Source: CAWATZ01 sp963784995
Lineage (GTDB): Bacteria; Planctomycetota; Planctomycetia; Gemmatales; Gemmataceae
Length of the DNA stretch: 64,000 nt
Direction of reading: 5' to 3'
Assembly (NCBI GenBank): GCA_963784995.1
Contig: CAWATZ010000014.1
Location: 62,001-126,000, forward strand
In this document: positions 35,143 to 43,897 of the stretch, in pieces
Layout: the number at the start of each line of letters is the position of its first letter
Position numbering within the stretch: position 1 is the first letter of the stretch
Position numbers and translations under genes: made by a program
Notes under the pieces: model-generated
The model's input: only the letters and a program-made list of their open reading frames with translations
Database searches by the model: none
Told to the model about the DNA's origin: nothing

Positions 35143-37973
35143 GTTGGTGCCGCTGGACCAGGGGCGCCGTGCAAGGGGACCGGGGTGAAGGTGGCGCCGG
35201 CTGAGGGGGCGCTAAGGCCAAGCTGGATCGTGTTCTGATCGATGACATTCACGTAGTACGTCCTGCCCGAGGTCAGACCGCTGGTGTCGGCGGCACCAAG
35301 GGTGCTTGCGTAGGTGACCTGCTCCCCCTGGTAGAAGCCATCGGCGCTGCCAAAGGCGATCGAGTTGGGCGTGTTGGGAGTGGTCGCGGTAGCTGGGTAA
35401 ACGATGGTCGCCGCATTCAGCGCCGCGCTGTGCTTGGCGATCACGCTCTGGAAGTCGTCAATTCCGCCGACGGCGCCGGTGCCGGTGGTCGTGGCGCCGG
35501 TAGGTTTCAGCATGTTGGTGCCGGCGGCCCAGGGATTGGCGCCGAGCGGCACGATGTTATCCTCATCCGGAGTGGAGCTGAGCTGAATCGTCTGGGAATT
35601 GACGACGTTCACGTAATACGGGGTGCCGGAAGTCAGGCCGCTGGTGTCTGCGGCGCCGAGGTTGCTGACGTAGGTAACCTCTTCTCCCTGCGTGAAGCCG
35701 TCCGCGTTGACAAAGGTAATTGAGTTGGGCGTGTTGGGAGAGGTCGCGGAAGCTGGGTCAACGATGGTCGTGGACAGCGATGCGCTGCGCAGGTCCACTG
35801 TCACCGGCGTGGAATAAGCCGAATAGTCGATGCTGCTCATGCCGGTGCCGCCGTCGATGGTGCCATCGACGCCCATACCGTCTTCGAGGACGAACTGGTC
35901 GTTGCCGCCGTTGGCGGCGAGATTTTGAAACCCGCTGAAGGAGACGCTGGAGATGAGCACGGGGGCATGCACCAGCTCGTTGTTGCCGTTGGCCCAGGGG
36001 TCGCCGGTCAAGGGGACCGGGTTGAAGGTGGTGCCGGCTGAGGGGGCGCTGAGGCCAAGCTGGATCGTGTACGGATCGATGACGTTCACGTAATACTTGG
36101 CGTTCGGCGTCAGGCCGCTGGCGTCCATGGAGCCCACGGAGCTGCTCGGCGTCAGCAGCGAGTCATCGGTGGTGAGCGTCACGCCGGACGACAGGCCCAT
36201 AATGGACCACGGGCTGCCGGCGGCGCCCGAACCGGTCACCGTAACATTGACGCCGGGCAGGCTGTTGAGCGCCGCCTGCACGTCATTGGCGGCGGCGTTC
36301 CAGGGGATGAGGCCGGTGGTCTCCGGGTTGCTGTTGACGGTCGCTGTGATGGTGAAAACGCCGCCGGCAGCGTTGTTCGACAGCTGCGTGACGTTGTTTA
36401 GGGTGTGGAGCGTGCTGACGGTGCTGACGTAGGTGACCTGTTCCCCCTGGACGAAGCCGTCGCTGACCGGAAAAACGATGGAATTGAGCGTCGGCGTCGG
36501 CCCGCTCGGCGTGCCGGTTGCCGTGTTGACGACGGTGTTCGCATTCAGGGCGGTTGTGACGTGCCTCGGCGTGACCACCGTGCCGCTGTTCTGGCCGGAA
36601 ATCGTCCAGACGTTGTCATCGGCCACGCCCACGAGCGTATTATTGGTGACGGAGTCGTCGCCCTTGACGTTATTGATGTCGACGTTGCCCATTCCGAGCG
36701 TGACGCTCGCGTTGCCGTCTGCGCGGTAGTCAAGGGTCTTGACCGGTTGCAGCAGGTCGGTGCCGTTGGTCCAGGGGCTGGTCCCGTTGGCCAGGGCGCT
36801 GGTCCCGAGTGAGACTGGGATGCCGCCCGATTTGAGGCTGAGCTGAATCGTCGTGGGATTGATGACGTTCACGAAATAGATACTGTTGGGCGTCAGGCCG
36901 CTCGTGTCCGCGCTGGCTGCAAGAGTACTTACGTAAGTGACCTGCTCCCCCGACACAAAGTCGTCGCTGCTGGCAAAGACGATCGAGTTGGGTGTGTTGG
37001 GTGCAGTGGCGGATGCCTTGTAAACCACAGTGCTGCTATCGAGAGTTTCGGTTCCGCCGCCGCCATCGACACCGTTCTCACTGGCGCCCTGGGCGTAAAC
37101 AAAGGTGTCGTTCTGATTGCCGCCGATGAGGACGCCGACGTTGCTGAAAGCGACGGCGGTTGAGCCGTAGCCGCTCACGGTTCCGGTATTGGTTCCGGTG
37201 ATGTCCCAAGTATGGCTGGCATCCTGGCTGCCGATCAGGGTGTTGTTGCCCCCCGCTCCCCCCTGGACGTTTACCTCCGGCACTCCGGTGATCGCGTCGA
37301 GAGTGATCGACGAACTCCCGTTCCCCAGGGCGATAGTCAATGGCGTGGTGGGTGTGGTGAAATTGAGGTAGCTGACGTATTGTTGCGAAGCGGCATCGTA
37401 GACATTCCCGTTCTGGTTGGTGATCGTCATCTGTCCCACGGAGGGAGTGATGGTGGCCGTTGCCATGGCGCCCGTGCCGCCGCCGCCGGTGAAGCTGACA
37501 GCAGGCGCACTCACGTACCCCGAGCCGGGGTTCGTGATGTTCACCGACGTCACCACGCCGTTTGTCAGGACGGCCGTGCCCGCCGCACCGGAGCCGCCGC
37601 CGCCTGTGAACACCACGGTGGGGACGCTCGTGTAGCCGGATCCCTTCTCCGTCACGGCAACGCTCGCGACGCCCAGGGCGACATTGGCCGTTGCCTCGGC
37701 GCCCGTGCCGCCACCGCCGGTGAAGCTCACGTAAGGCGCACTCACGTACCCCGAGCCGGGGTCCGTGATGATCACCGACGTCACCACGCCGTTTGTCAAG
37801 ACGGCCGTCCCCGCCGCGCCGGAGCCGCGGACGCTCGTGAATGCCACGGTGGGCGCGCTCGTGTAGCCGGATCCCCCCGCCGTCACGGCAACGCTCTCGA
37901 CGCCCAGGTCGCCGGCCAGCTCCCACTGGTTGTCCACCTCGCCGCCGTAGATGGTTGTCGTTCCGTTCTGCAC
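35106..37973 (-). CDS. Giant protein piece 3: GSGYTSAP repeats and 'VTYVSTLGAADTSGLT' repeats
   Basis: The first ATG of this 955-codon piece is at 37973, but the in-sense frame is open from about 38110. It begins with four units of about 40 residues built on GSGYxSAPxVxFTGGGGxGA (see the repeat feature). These are followed by NxWxITG blocks and by several units reading 'VTYVSTLGAADTSGLT...YYVNVIxxxTIQL', each apparently one beta-sandwich. The last 20 residues are out of frame after a one-base loss in the C4/G4 run at 35161-35164, where an added C gives G-A-P-W-S-S-G-T-N-M-L. The piece has secreted, beta-rich, low-complexity character with no catalytic motif. Confidence 0.75.
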   Translation of the reverse strand: MQNGTTTIYGGEVDNQWELAGDLGVESVAVTAGGSGYTSAPTVAFTSVRGSGAAGTAVLTNGVVTSVIITDPGSGYVSAPYVSFTGGGGTGAEATANVALGVASVAVTEKGSGYTSVPTVVFTGGGGSGAAGTAVLTNGVVTSVNITNPGSGYVSAPAVSFTGGGGTGAMATATITPSVGQMTITNQNGNVYDAASQQYVSYLNFTTPTTPLTIALGNGSSSITLDAITGVPEVNVQGGAGGNNTLIGSQDASHTWDITGTNTGTVSGYGSTAVAFSNVGVLIGGNQNDTFVYAQGASENGVDGGGGTETLDSSTVVYKASATAPNTPNSIVFASSDDFVSGEQVTYVSTLAASADTSGLTPNSIYFVNVINPTTIQLSLKSGGIPVSLGTSALANGTSPWTNGTDLLQPVKTLDYRADGNASVTLGMGNVDINNVKGDDSVTNNTLVGVADDNVWTISGQNSGTVVTPRHVTTALNANTVVNTATGTPSGPTPTLNSIVFPVSDGFVQGEQVTYVSTVSTLHTLNNVTQLSNNAAGGVFTITATVNSNPETTGLIPWNAAANDVQAALNSLPGVNVTVTGSGAAGSPWSIMGLSSGVTLTTDDSLLTPSSSVGSMDASGLTPNAKYYVNVIDPYTIQLGLSAPSAGTTFNPVPLTGDPWANGNNELVHAPVLISSVSFSGFQNLAANGGNDQFVLEDGMGVDGTIDGGTGMSSIDYSAYSTPVTVDLRSASLSTTIVDPASATSPNTPNSITFVNADGFTQGEEVTYVSNLGAADTSGLTSGTPYYVNVVNSQTIQLSSTPDEDNIVPLGANPWAAGTNMLKPTGATTTGTGAVGGIDDFQSVIAKHSAALNAATIVYPATATTPNTPNSIAFGSADGFYQGEQVTYASTLGAADTSGLTSGRTYYVNVIDQNTIQLGLSAPSAGATFTPVPLHGAPGPAAPTCWNLPAPRSIP
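37440..37890 (-). repeat. Four GSGYxSAPxVxFTGGGG repeats near the N-terminal end
   Basis: Two alternating unit types of about 40 residues occur twice each: SVAVTxxGSGYTSxPTVxFT and SVxITxPGSGYVSAPxVSFT. Plus-strand blocks at 37500 and 37740 (CACTCACGTACCCCGAGCC) are identical. They belong to the same superfamily as the repeats at 32 kb. Confidence 0.75.
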
Positions 37974-38092
37974 GAACGGATTCAGGCCCGAGTATGTAAT
38001 GGTATCGCTGTTTACGTTTACCGTGACTTGATTGTTCGATCCCGACTGCGGGTTGACGACGGTGTAATTGTTGTCGTTGGCGTCCTGGACGA

Positions 38093-39094
38093 TCAGGCCA
38101 TCGTTGCCGGAGGGGCGCCGGTTATGGTGCCGCTGATGCTGGCCCCCTGCTCGATGATGAAGGTATCGTGATTGGCGACCGCGGGGGTCAGGTTGCCGGC
38201 GGCCGCGCCGGTCAGGTTGCCGACCCCCGAGAAGTTCAGGACGGGGGCATCTGGAACAACCTGGACCGTGCTCTGGACCGTGCTGCTGCCGTTTGTCAGG
38301 GAGTCAGTGGTCGATAGCGTCACGTTATTGGTGCCGACGATGATCCAGGGGTTGGCCGGGGTTCCCACGCCGGTCACGCTGACTGAAACGCCGGTAAGCT
38401 GGTCGAGGGCAGCTTGCACCTGGACGGCGCTGGCGTTCCAGTTGAGGGGGGGGGTGCCCGTCGTTTGCGACGTGCCGCCGTTGACCGTGGCGGTGATGGT
38501 AAACGTGCCGCCGCTGGCGGTGTTCCACAGTTGCGTGACGTCGTTGGTGAGAGAAAGCGTTCCTGCATTCGCACCGGTGACGTCCCACTTGGTATCCGCC
38601 GTCGGGCCTGTCAAGGTGGTCGTGGCTTGCGTTCCGGCGGAGTCGGAGCCGGCGGCGCCGATGAGCGTGTTGAAGTTCAGTGCCGAGCCCGTGCCTGTGG
38701 CGGCGCCTGTCCCAAAATTCACGGCGACGTTGGAAGTGTAAGCCGAATAATCCAGCGTGGTGGTATCCGTCCCGCCGCCGCCTTCCACCATGCCGCTGAC
38801 GGATGCCTGGTCACTGAAGGTGAAGTCATCCGAGGTGTCGCCGGGGCTGCCGACCAGGTTCTGGACGTCGGTGAAGCTGATGTTCTTGTTCAGCGTTCCC
38901 TGGTTCTGACCCGTGATGTTCCAGGCATTCGTGCCCGCGCCGCTGGTGAGAGTGTTGTTGCTGCCGCTTCCTTCATCGATGGCGATCTGGCCGCCGCCAT
39001 CCGAGATGGCTTTCTGAACGCTGCCAACGACGGTCACCGAATTCATGCCGGCCGCCACGTTCAGTCCGACTATCGTGTTGTCATTGAGCGACAA
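38093..39094 (-). CDS. Giant protein piece 2
   Basis: This 333-codon piece continues piece 1 after a one-base insertion near 39092. It contains the recurring block 'NAWNITGQNQGTL', whose pattern N-x-W-x-I-T-G-x-N-x-G-T reappears in pieces 3, 4 and 11, then a 'GGGGTDTTTLDYSAY' segment typical of long repeat adhesins. No enzyme motif is seen. The last eight or so residues (PPATMA) are out of frame: adding one C to the C4 run at 38112-38115 gives G-A-P-S-G-N-D-G-L and carries the sense into the next frame. It is a fragment only because of the indels, not an independent gene. Confidence 0.75.
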   Translation of the reverse strand: MSLNDNTIVGLNVAAGMNSVTVVGSVQKAISDGGGQIAIDEGSGSNNTLTSGAGTNAWNITGQNQGTLNKNISFTDVQNLVGSPGDTSDDFTFSDQASVSGMVEGGGGTDTTTLDYSAYTSNVAVNFGTGAATGTGSALNFNTLIGAAGSDSAGTQATTTLTGPTADTKWDVTGANAGTLSLTNDVTQLWNTASGGTFTITATVNGGTSQTTGTPPLNWNASAVQVQAALDQLTGVSVSVTGVGTPANPWIIVGTNNVTLSTTDSLTNGSSTVQSTVQVVPDAPVLNFSGVGNLTGAAAGNLTPAVANHDTFIIEQGASISGTITGAPPATMA

Positions 39095-40232
39095 AGCTGA
39101 CCGTACCGAAGGCTGCGGGAGTGCTCGTGCTCAGGATGTCCACCGTGTCCGCAGCCGTGTTGCCCGCGACCTCATTGGCACTCATTTCGATGAGACCAGC
39201 CGGCGCCGTCACCGTCAAATTCACGGGCTGCTTGATGCCGGAATAGGTGACGACCTTGATTGTGGCGCCGTTCATGGTTTCCTGGACGGAACCGGCCGTG
39301 GACGTCGCGCCCGGCACCAGGGCGAACGTTTGGGCGCTGGCGCTGGTTGGCAGCTGCACGGCGATGGTGTCGTTGTCGGTGTTCTGCGTTGCGCTGCCTC
39401 CGCCTTCAACGGTGATTTGCCCGCCAGCTTGCACCGCCGCGGCAACGGAGCTGTCAATCGTCAGCGCACTGGTGCCGGCCGGCATGTTCAGGCCAACCAC
39501 CGTGTTCGCATTGAACGGCACGGTGACCGTACCGAAGGTTGAGGTCGAGCTGGTACTCTGAAACTCAGCCGTGTCCGCAGCCGCGTTGCCCGCAACCACA
39601 TTGGCACTCATTTCGATCTGGTCAGCCGGCCCCGGCGTCACGACGGTCACGTTCACGGGCAGGTGAACCCCGGTATACGAGACGAGCGTGGTCGTGCCCC
39701 CAGCCTCCTGGTCCTGGATGGAGCCAGACGCCGTTGTCCCGAGGGTGAGCGTTTGGGCGTTGGTGGGGTCAGCTGCCACCTGAAATGAAAGTTGATCGCC
39801 CGACGAGAGGCCGGCATAGTTGAGCGTGACTCCCGTCGATTGCAGGACGGCGCTGAGCGAGGAATCGATGAACAGGGTGCTGTTTGCCCCGTAAAGGTTT
39901 ACGTCGATCGTGGCGCCGGCCTGGATGGTCAGCGTTTGTCCCGGGGCGCCGAAAGCGCTGGAAGCCGCGAGATTGGCCGCCGTGCTATATTGCAAGACGG
40001 TTGCGCCGGTGTCCGTGTCGGTGCCAGCGCTCAAATAGAGATTATCCCCAGCAGCATTCCCGGTGAAGTTGGCCATCGTACTCGACGGCAACGAAGCGGT
40101 AATCGACAAAAGTGTCCGGTCTTCGAGGCTTTCCAGCCCAAGGGACGTGAAAACCGGCGCCCGGCGGATCGGGCGGCGTTTCTTTTGCGCGGTGAAATGA
40201 TTCCTGAGCCAGCTGAATTTCCAAAAGCGCAT
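39081..40232 (-). CDS. Giant protein piece 1: LEPR-XLL N-terminal leader and first repeats
   Basis: This 383-codon piece opens the giant gene at an ATG with a weak AAAGG upstream. Residues 1-30 are basic and aromatic, as in an export leader. Residues 31-43 are the LEPR-XLL-type motif LGLESLEDRTLLS, whose family is found on secreted planctomycete proteins. Two units of about 120 residues follow, each containing a block like 'IEMSANxVAGN' and a block like 'FGTVxVPFNANTVVGL'. The second unit is cut short by a frameshift near 39092: removing one base after the TTT codon restores the same repeat into the next piece (SLNDNTIVGLN). The last few codons (VAQ) are therefore out of frame. Other readings are unlikely, because leader and repeats agree. 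Confidence 0.85.
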   Translation of the reverse strand: MRFWKFSWLRNHFTAQKKRRPIRRAPVFTSLGLESLEDRTLLSITASLPSSTMANFTGNAAGDNLYLSAGTDTDTGATVLQYSTAANLAASSAFGAPGQTLTIQAGATIDVNLYGANSTLFIDSSLSAVLQSTGVTLNYAGLSSGDQLSFQVAADPTNAQTLTLGTTASGSIQDQEAGGTTTLVSYTGVHLPVNVTVVTPGPADQIEMSANVVAGNAAADTAEFQSTSSTSTFGTVTVPFNANTVVGLNMPAGTSALTIDSSVAAAVQAGGQITVEGGGSATQNTDNDTIAVQLPTSASAQTFALVPGATSTAGSVQETMNGATIKVVTYSGIKQPVNLTVTAPAGLIEMSANEVAGNTAADTVDILSTSTPAAFGTVSFVAQ

Positions 40233-40462
40233 GTGATTAGCCTTTGAGTAAAGTTATGGCTCCTCAAGCCCTGCTGCGAAATCCTGGCCGATGCCGGGTT
40301 CTTCCCAGCATCCTTAATCAATGAGAAGTGCGATCTTTTGTTGCCGCGCGCCTCACGACACGGCAACATTTCTAACATTTCCTCCGTGATGAGTCGGCAG
40401 ATTGGAGGACTGGACGCAGGATGTGCCCTGGGCGACACACGGAGCCGTGGCGACTTCTCGGT
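40233..40462. other. Intergenic region upstream of the giant gene
   Basis: This 230-bp gap lies between the kinase stop and the giant gene start, both on the minus strand. It contains the palindromic element at 40324-40367 and an AAATGTTAGAAATGTTGCC-type direct repeat just beyond it. No open frame, RNA gene or convincing terminator is seen. Confidence 0.6.
40324..40367 (-). promoter_or_regulatory. Palindromic element upstream of the giant gene, shared with the kinase gene
   Basis: Minus strand: arms GTTGCCG and CGGCAAC flank TGTCGTGAGGCGCG, followed by AAAAGATCGCACTTCT. The same core (TGAGGCGCGC, then GGCAAnAAAAnATCGCACTnCT) occurs at 42884-42922 upstream of the kinase. It ends about 91 nt before the giant gene ATG. 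It is a candidate common promoter or operator; it is not a terminator, because no T-run follows. Confidence 0.45.
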
Positions 40463-42855
40463 TCAGTTCCTGGCGGCGGAGCGGCGCAATTCGATCATGG
40501 CTTCGCCGAAGGCCTTGCCAATGCTGCAGAACGTCCTGGCGCTGCCCAGGTAGCGATAGGGAGCATCGGAGCAGACCTTGTCCCATTCGTCTCGATGTTC
40601 CTGCCATCCCTTCTTGTGGACCGCGTGGGCCTCATGGTCCCAATAAGGGTCCGTTGCCACCAGCTTCACGTTGCCCGTGAACTCCGTTAGCTGCGCGACG
40701 GCAGCCTGGGCAGTTCGGATATTCAAGTCGTTCGTTTCTAGTCCGTTGCCGCCGAAGACACCCAGTTGACCGATCACGAACGGCAGCTGGGGTGTCTGGA
40801 AGTCGCGGCGCACGTCGCGAATGAAATGGGCCAGCTGCTCCGCGTAGAAGGGGTTGTGATCGCGGCCGGCCACGTCCTTCCATGCTTGAAACCACACGAA
40901 CCCCGCCAGCTCGAAGCCCTGACCCCGGTAGCTGGGAAAATGCGCGCCGAGGTTGGCTAACGTGTCCCGAACCTCCTTCACCATCTCCCGATACGCGGCG
41001 CCGTAACTCCGTTCCACGTCGGCAAGGGTGGCATTGGCTTGCACTTGTTGCAGATCCCTCAGCTGTTGTTCGAGAACTTCCTGAGGGGGGAGACCGGAGC
41101 TGCTGGGCGGGCGAAAGTCGCGACCCAAACTTTCTCCACAGCAGGTCTTGATCAGCAGCACTTGCTCGTCGAAATAGTCGCCGACGACGTGACCAAATTC
41201 GAGTTCCGGGCCAAAGCGATCCGGCGTGTGCCCGAAGCCGACGGTCAGGTTGCCCTTCTGCTGGAAGTTCTTGATCCAGACGTCTTCGCGGACGACCCAT
41301 TGGCCGTCGCGGAGCAGATGTTGAAAGCGTTCCTTCGTCGCGGCCTGGTTCGCCTGGTATTTCAACAGCGCGACCTTCGCTCTGCCAGCCATGTTATAAT
41401 CGCCAGCCAGGACAAAGACCTTTACCGGGCGGACCGCCCCTCCGATACCTGGCTTCGTCACTGGATTGGGAACGGCAGGCTTGGCCGGGGGAGCCGCAGC
41501 AGGCTCCGGAGGGGCTGACGCCACGATCGGTTTAGCCAGGCCCGTCCAGTTGGTGATGCGGGCGCCTTCAAACACCGCCAGCACTGCGCTTGCCAGGAGC
41601 AAAACCGCGGCGCCGACAAACAGCGGCCAACGAAGTCGCGAGCGGGCCGGGCGATGCTGTGGTCGCCCGTTTTTCTCGCCAGGCTCATCGGGGCGCTCTT
41701 CGTGCATGGCGTCCGGCTGAGGTTTTCCCTCAGCCTGGAAAGGAGCGAGTGGATCATGCTGCAGGTGCGCCAGATACCGGCTCAGCAGCTCATCGACCTC
41801 GCTGGCGGTCTGGAAGCGGGCGTCGGGATTCTTGGCCAGCAGCTTGTTCACAATGTCTACCAGCGATTCGGGGATCTCCGGGTTGACTTCCCGAATTGGC
41901 CGCGGTGTGTCGTCGCAGACCCGCTTCAGAACGGCGAGGCCGGTATCTCCACGGAAAGGAGGCCGCCCCGTACACATAGCGTACAGCACGCTACCGAGGC
42001 TGAACAAGTCCGAGCGCTGATCGACGTGATCGCCCTGCGCCTGTTCGGGGGACATGTACAGCGGGGTGCCGTACACCATGCCGGCTTGCGTGATCCGGAC
42101 GTCGTCGATGCTGCGGGCCAAACCGAAATCGGTGATCTTGACCCGTTCGATCCCGTTCTCCAGGAGAATGTTGGCCGGCTTGATGTCGCGATGGACCAAA
42201 CCTTGCGCATGCGCCGCCGCCAGGCCCGACGCGATCTGCATGCCGACGCGCAGAATCTGTGCCAGCTGCAACGCGCCGCCGCCATCAATCTTCTGTTGCA
42301 GCGACGAGCCGGATACGTACTCCATGACCAGATACGGCAGTCCGTTACATTCATCGACGGCGTGAATGGCGACCACGTGGGGGTGGCTGACGGCCGCCGC
42401 CGCCTGTGCTTCGCGCCGGAAGCGTTGCCGGGCCATCACGTTGGCCGCCAGTTGGGGCGCCAGCACCTTGATGGCGACGACGCGGTTGAGCTTCACGTCC
42501 AGGCCCCGCAGCACGATCCCCATGCCGCCGCGGCCGAGGATTCCGAGGACCTCATAGTCCGCCAGCAGGCCAAGCCGGCCCGGCGTGTCGCAGTGCTCGA
42601 GGAAGTCGAGCGTTTCGTGGTCGGAAAGAGGATCGCTCGCGCGGCACGGTTATTTGCGGTGGCCGAGGGGGCTGGCTGGACGGCCGGGCTGTCCAAAAAG
42701 TCGCCGGCGTTGTCATGGGCTTTCAACAGCGCTTCCACCCGCGTGCGCACCTTGCTGTCGGCGCACGTGGCATCCAAAAAAGCCTGCCGTTCGGCGGGAT
42801 CTTTGTGGACGGCCTGAAGAAAGACCTCTTCCACGTTGGGTCGCTGTGCATCCAA
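40463..42855 (-). CDS. Transmembrane Ser/Thr protein kinase with degenerate sialate O-acetylesterase-like (SGNH) ectodomain; one frameshift
   Basis: The start is TTG at 42855, with GAGGAG at 42862-42867 (6-nt spacing). The first 70 or so codons (LDAQRPNVEEVFLQAV...) are in one frame. Near 42640 a missing base in GCCGCGCGAGC moves the sense to the frame that holds the remaining 686 codons. The correction gives A-S-D-P-L-S-D-H-E-T-L, then GRLGLLADYEVLGILGRGGMG. Numbered from codon 42523: VAIK Lys19, HRD Asp113, DFG 132-134 and SPE 158-160 are all intact, so the kinase should be active (PASTA-less, Hanks type). A transmembrane helix lies at about 299-318. Residues 367-680 resemble the SASA/CE6 esterase fold, but GQSNM is GDYNM (374-378), so the nucleophile Ser is lost. 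The gene follows an ECF sigma gene by 73 bp and precedes the giant gene. Confidence 0.85.
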
Positions 42856-42883
42856 AACAATCTCCTCGATCGCTGTCTATCCA

Positions 42884-42922
42884 GGAGTGCGATTTTTTGC
42901 CCGTGCGCGCCTCATGCACCGC
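42884..42922 (-). promoter_or_regulatory. Palindromic element upstream of the kinase gene, shared with the giant gene
   Basis: Minus strand: ATTTTTTGC and GCAAAAAAT form perfect 9-bp outer arms around GGTGCATGAGGCGCGCACGG, followed by CGCACTCCT. It overlaps the core of the element at 40324-40367. It lies just after the sigma gene stop and 28 nt before the kinase start. Confidence 0.45.
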
Positions 42923-42928
42923 AAAAAA

Positions 42929-43486
42929 TTAGTCGGCGGAAATGGCGTCGTGCAACCAGGCGCGGGCATAAGTCCAGTGTCGTGAAGCCGTTGCACGCGA
43001 AATGCCCAGTGCGTCGGCGGCGTCCTCGATGCTCAGCCCGGCAAAAAAACGCAATTTCACGAGCTGCGCCTTTTCCGGCTCCTCCTGACCGAATCGTTCC
43101 AGGGCTTCATCGAGCGCGAGGATCTGGTCCGATGGGACCGAACAGACCAGGCGCTCGTCCTCCATCTCGACCCGGTGATGCCCCCCGCCATGCTTGACGC
43201 GCTGCTTGCGGCGCGCCTTCTCCACGAGGATGCGGCGCATGGCCTCCGCCGCGGCGGCGAAGAAATGGCCGCGGTGTTTCCATTTCTGCTCCTCTGCCGA
43301 ATCCACCAGGCGCAAGTACGCTTCATGCACGAGCGCCGTGGCTTGCAGCGTCTGGCCCGGAGCTTCCTGCGCCAGCATGTTGGCCGCCAGACCCCGCAGC
43401 TCCTGGTAGATCAGCGGCAGCAACTGCTCGGAAGCGTGCTCACTCCCACGCCCGATCGCCTCAAGGATTTGAGAAACGTCGCTCAT
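42929..43486 (-). CDS. ECF-type RNA polymerase sigma factor (planctomycete Ser/Thr-kinase-associated type)
   Basis: The protein has 185 residues, a usual length for ECF sigma factors. Region 2 covers about residues 20-100 (LIYQELRGLAANMLAQE, ALVHEAYLRLVD, AAAEAMRRILVEKARRK). Region 4 covers about 130-180 (EKAQLVKLRFFAGLSIEDAA, then the helix-turn-helix ALGISRATASRHWTYAR). The pattern matches the ECF group that sits next to Hanks kinases in Planctomycetes. The start is ATG 43486, with only a weak AGG upstream. The kinase gene begins 73 bp after the stop, so the kinase probably controls this sigma factor or shares its regulon. No anti-sigma gene is visible. Confidence 0.9.
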   Translation of the reverse strand: MSDVSQILEAIGRGSEHASEQLLPLIYQELRGLAANMLAQEAPGQTLQATALVHEAYLRLVDSAEEQKWKHRGHFFAAAAEAMRRILVEKARRKQRVKHGGGHHRVEMEDERLVCSVPSDQILALDEALERFGQEEPEKAQLVKLRFFAGLSIEDAADALGISRATASRHWTYARAWLHDAISAD

Positions 43487-43558
43487 ACAGCGCCTGAGCT
43501 GTTGGGATTGTTAACATTTCGCAATCAGTGAGCTGCCCGGTTCAGGAACGGCCCTGAC

Positions 43559-43588
43559 GGAACAAGGAGCGACGTTACTCCTTGTTCC
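43559..43588. promoter_or_regulatory. Perfect 11-bp hairpin upstream of the sigma gene
   Basis: GGAACAAGGAG and CTCCTTGTTCC are separated by 8 nt. There is no T-run on either side, so it is more likely an operator or a leader structure than an intrinsic terminator. It lies about 73 bp before the sigma gene ATG. Confidence 0.45.
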
Positions 43589-43897
43589 GCATCCGCAAAG
43601 GACTCCGAACCTTCCAGGGTTCGTCATGCGGCAAAAAGAAGCAATAAATATTAACGGCTTGAGTACTCAAAAACAAGGAAAAAAGAAAAATGTTGATTCA
43701 GCGGCTGCACCTTCCGTACGGCTTGAATAAACCGGACGTGCAGACCACGGGCCTATCCCCAATAAAAGTCTACCCAGCTGTGCTGTAAGTCCCTTTCCGT
43801 GGTAGCACTTGAGGCATCGGCGGTGCGATCTTGACGTTGTCCTTCAGCTGCGCCGACACGTCTGGCGATTGCCACTCCCACTGCAAACTCCGGCCGC

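Larger units (their letters stand above)
1..40232 (-). other. Giant LEPR-XLL surface protein locus (at least 13,400 residues, split by ten indels, 3' end outside window)
   Basis: Seen: starting at ATG 40232, coding sense runs leftward without a true gap to the window edge, but the frame changes ten times. The approximate junctions are 39092 (+1), 38112 (-1), 35161 (-1), 34465 (+1), 33663 (-2), 27509 (+1), 25614 (-1), 25367 (-1), 23208 (-1) and 6094 (+1). At each junction the protein resumes the same repeat family in the new frame. The N-terminus carries the LESLEDRTLLS leader. The body is Gly/Ala/Ser/Thr/Val-rich, nearly free of cysteine, and built of several repeat families. Known: LEPR-XLL proteins are large secreted or surface proteins of Planctomycetes. 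Inferred: one giant adhesin or surface-layer-type protein. The individual frame pieces are listed separately below. Confidence 0.85.

Noticed and set aside
1..40232. Programmed ribosomal frameshifting as the explanation for the frame changes
   Set aside because: Ten shifts of different direction and size at unrelated positions, plus similar shifts in unrelated housekeeping-type genes nearby, fit sequence error better. No consistent slippery heptamer with a downstream structure was seen.
42884..42922. Intrinsic terminator after the sigma factor gene
   Set aside because: The palindrome is followed by A-rich rather than T-rich sequence on the transcript strand, and a similar element precedes the giant gene, which favours a regulatory role.
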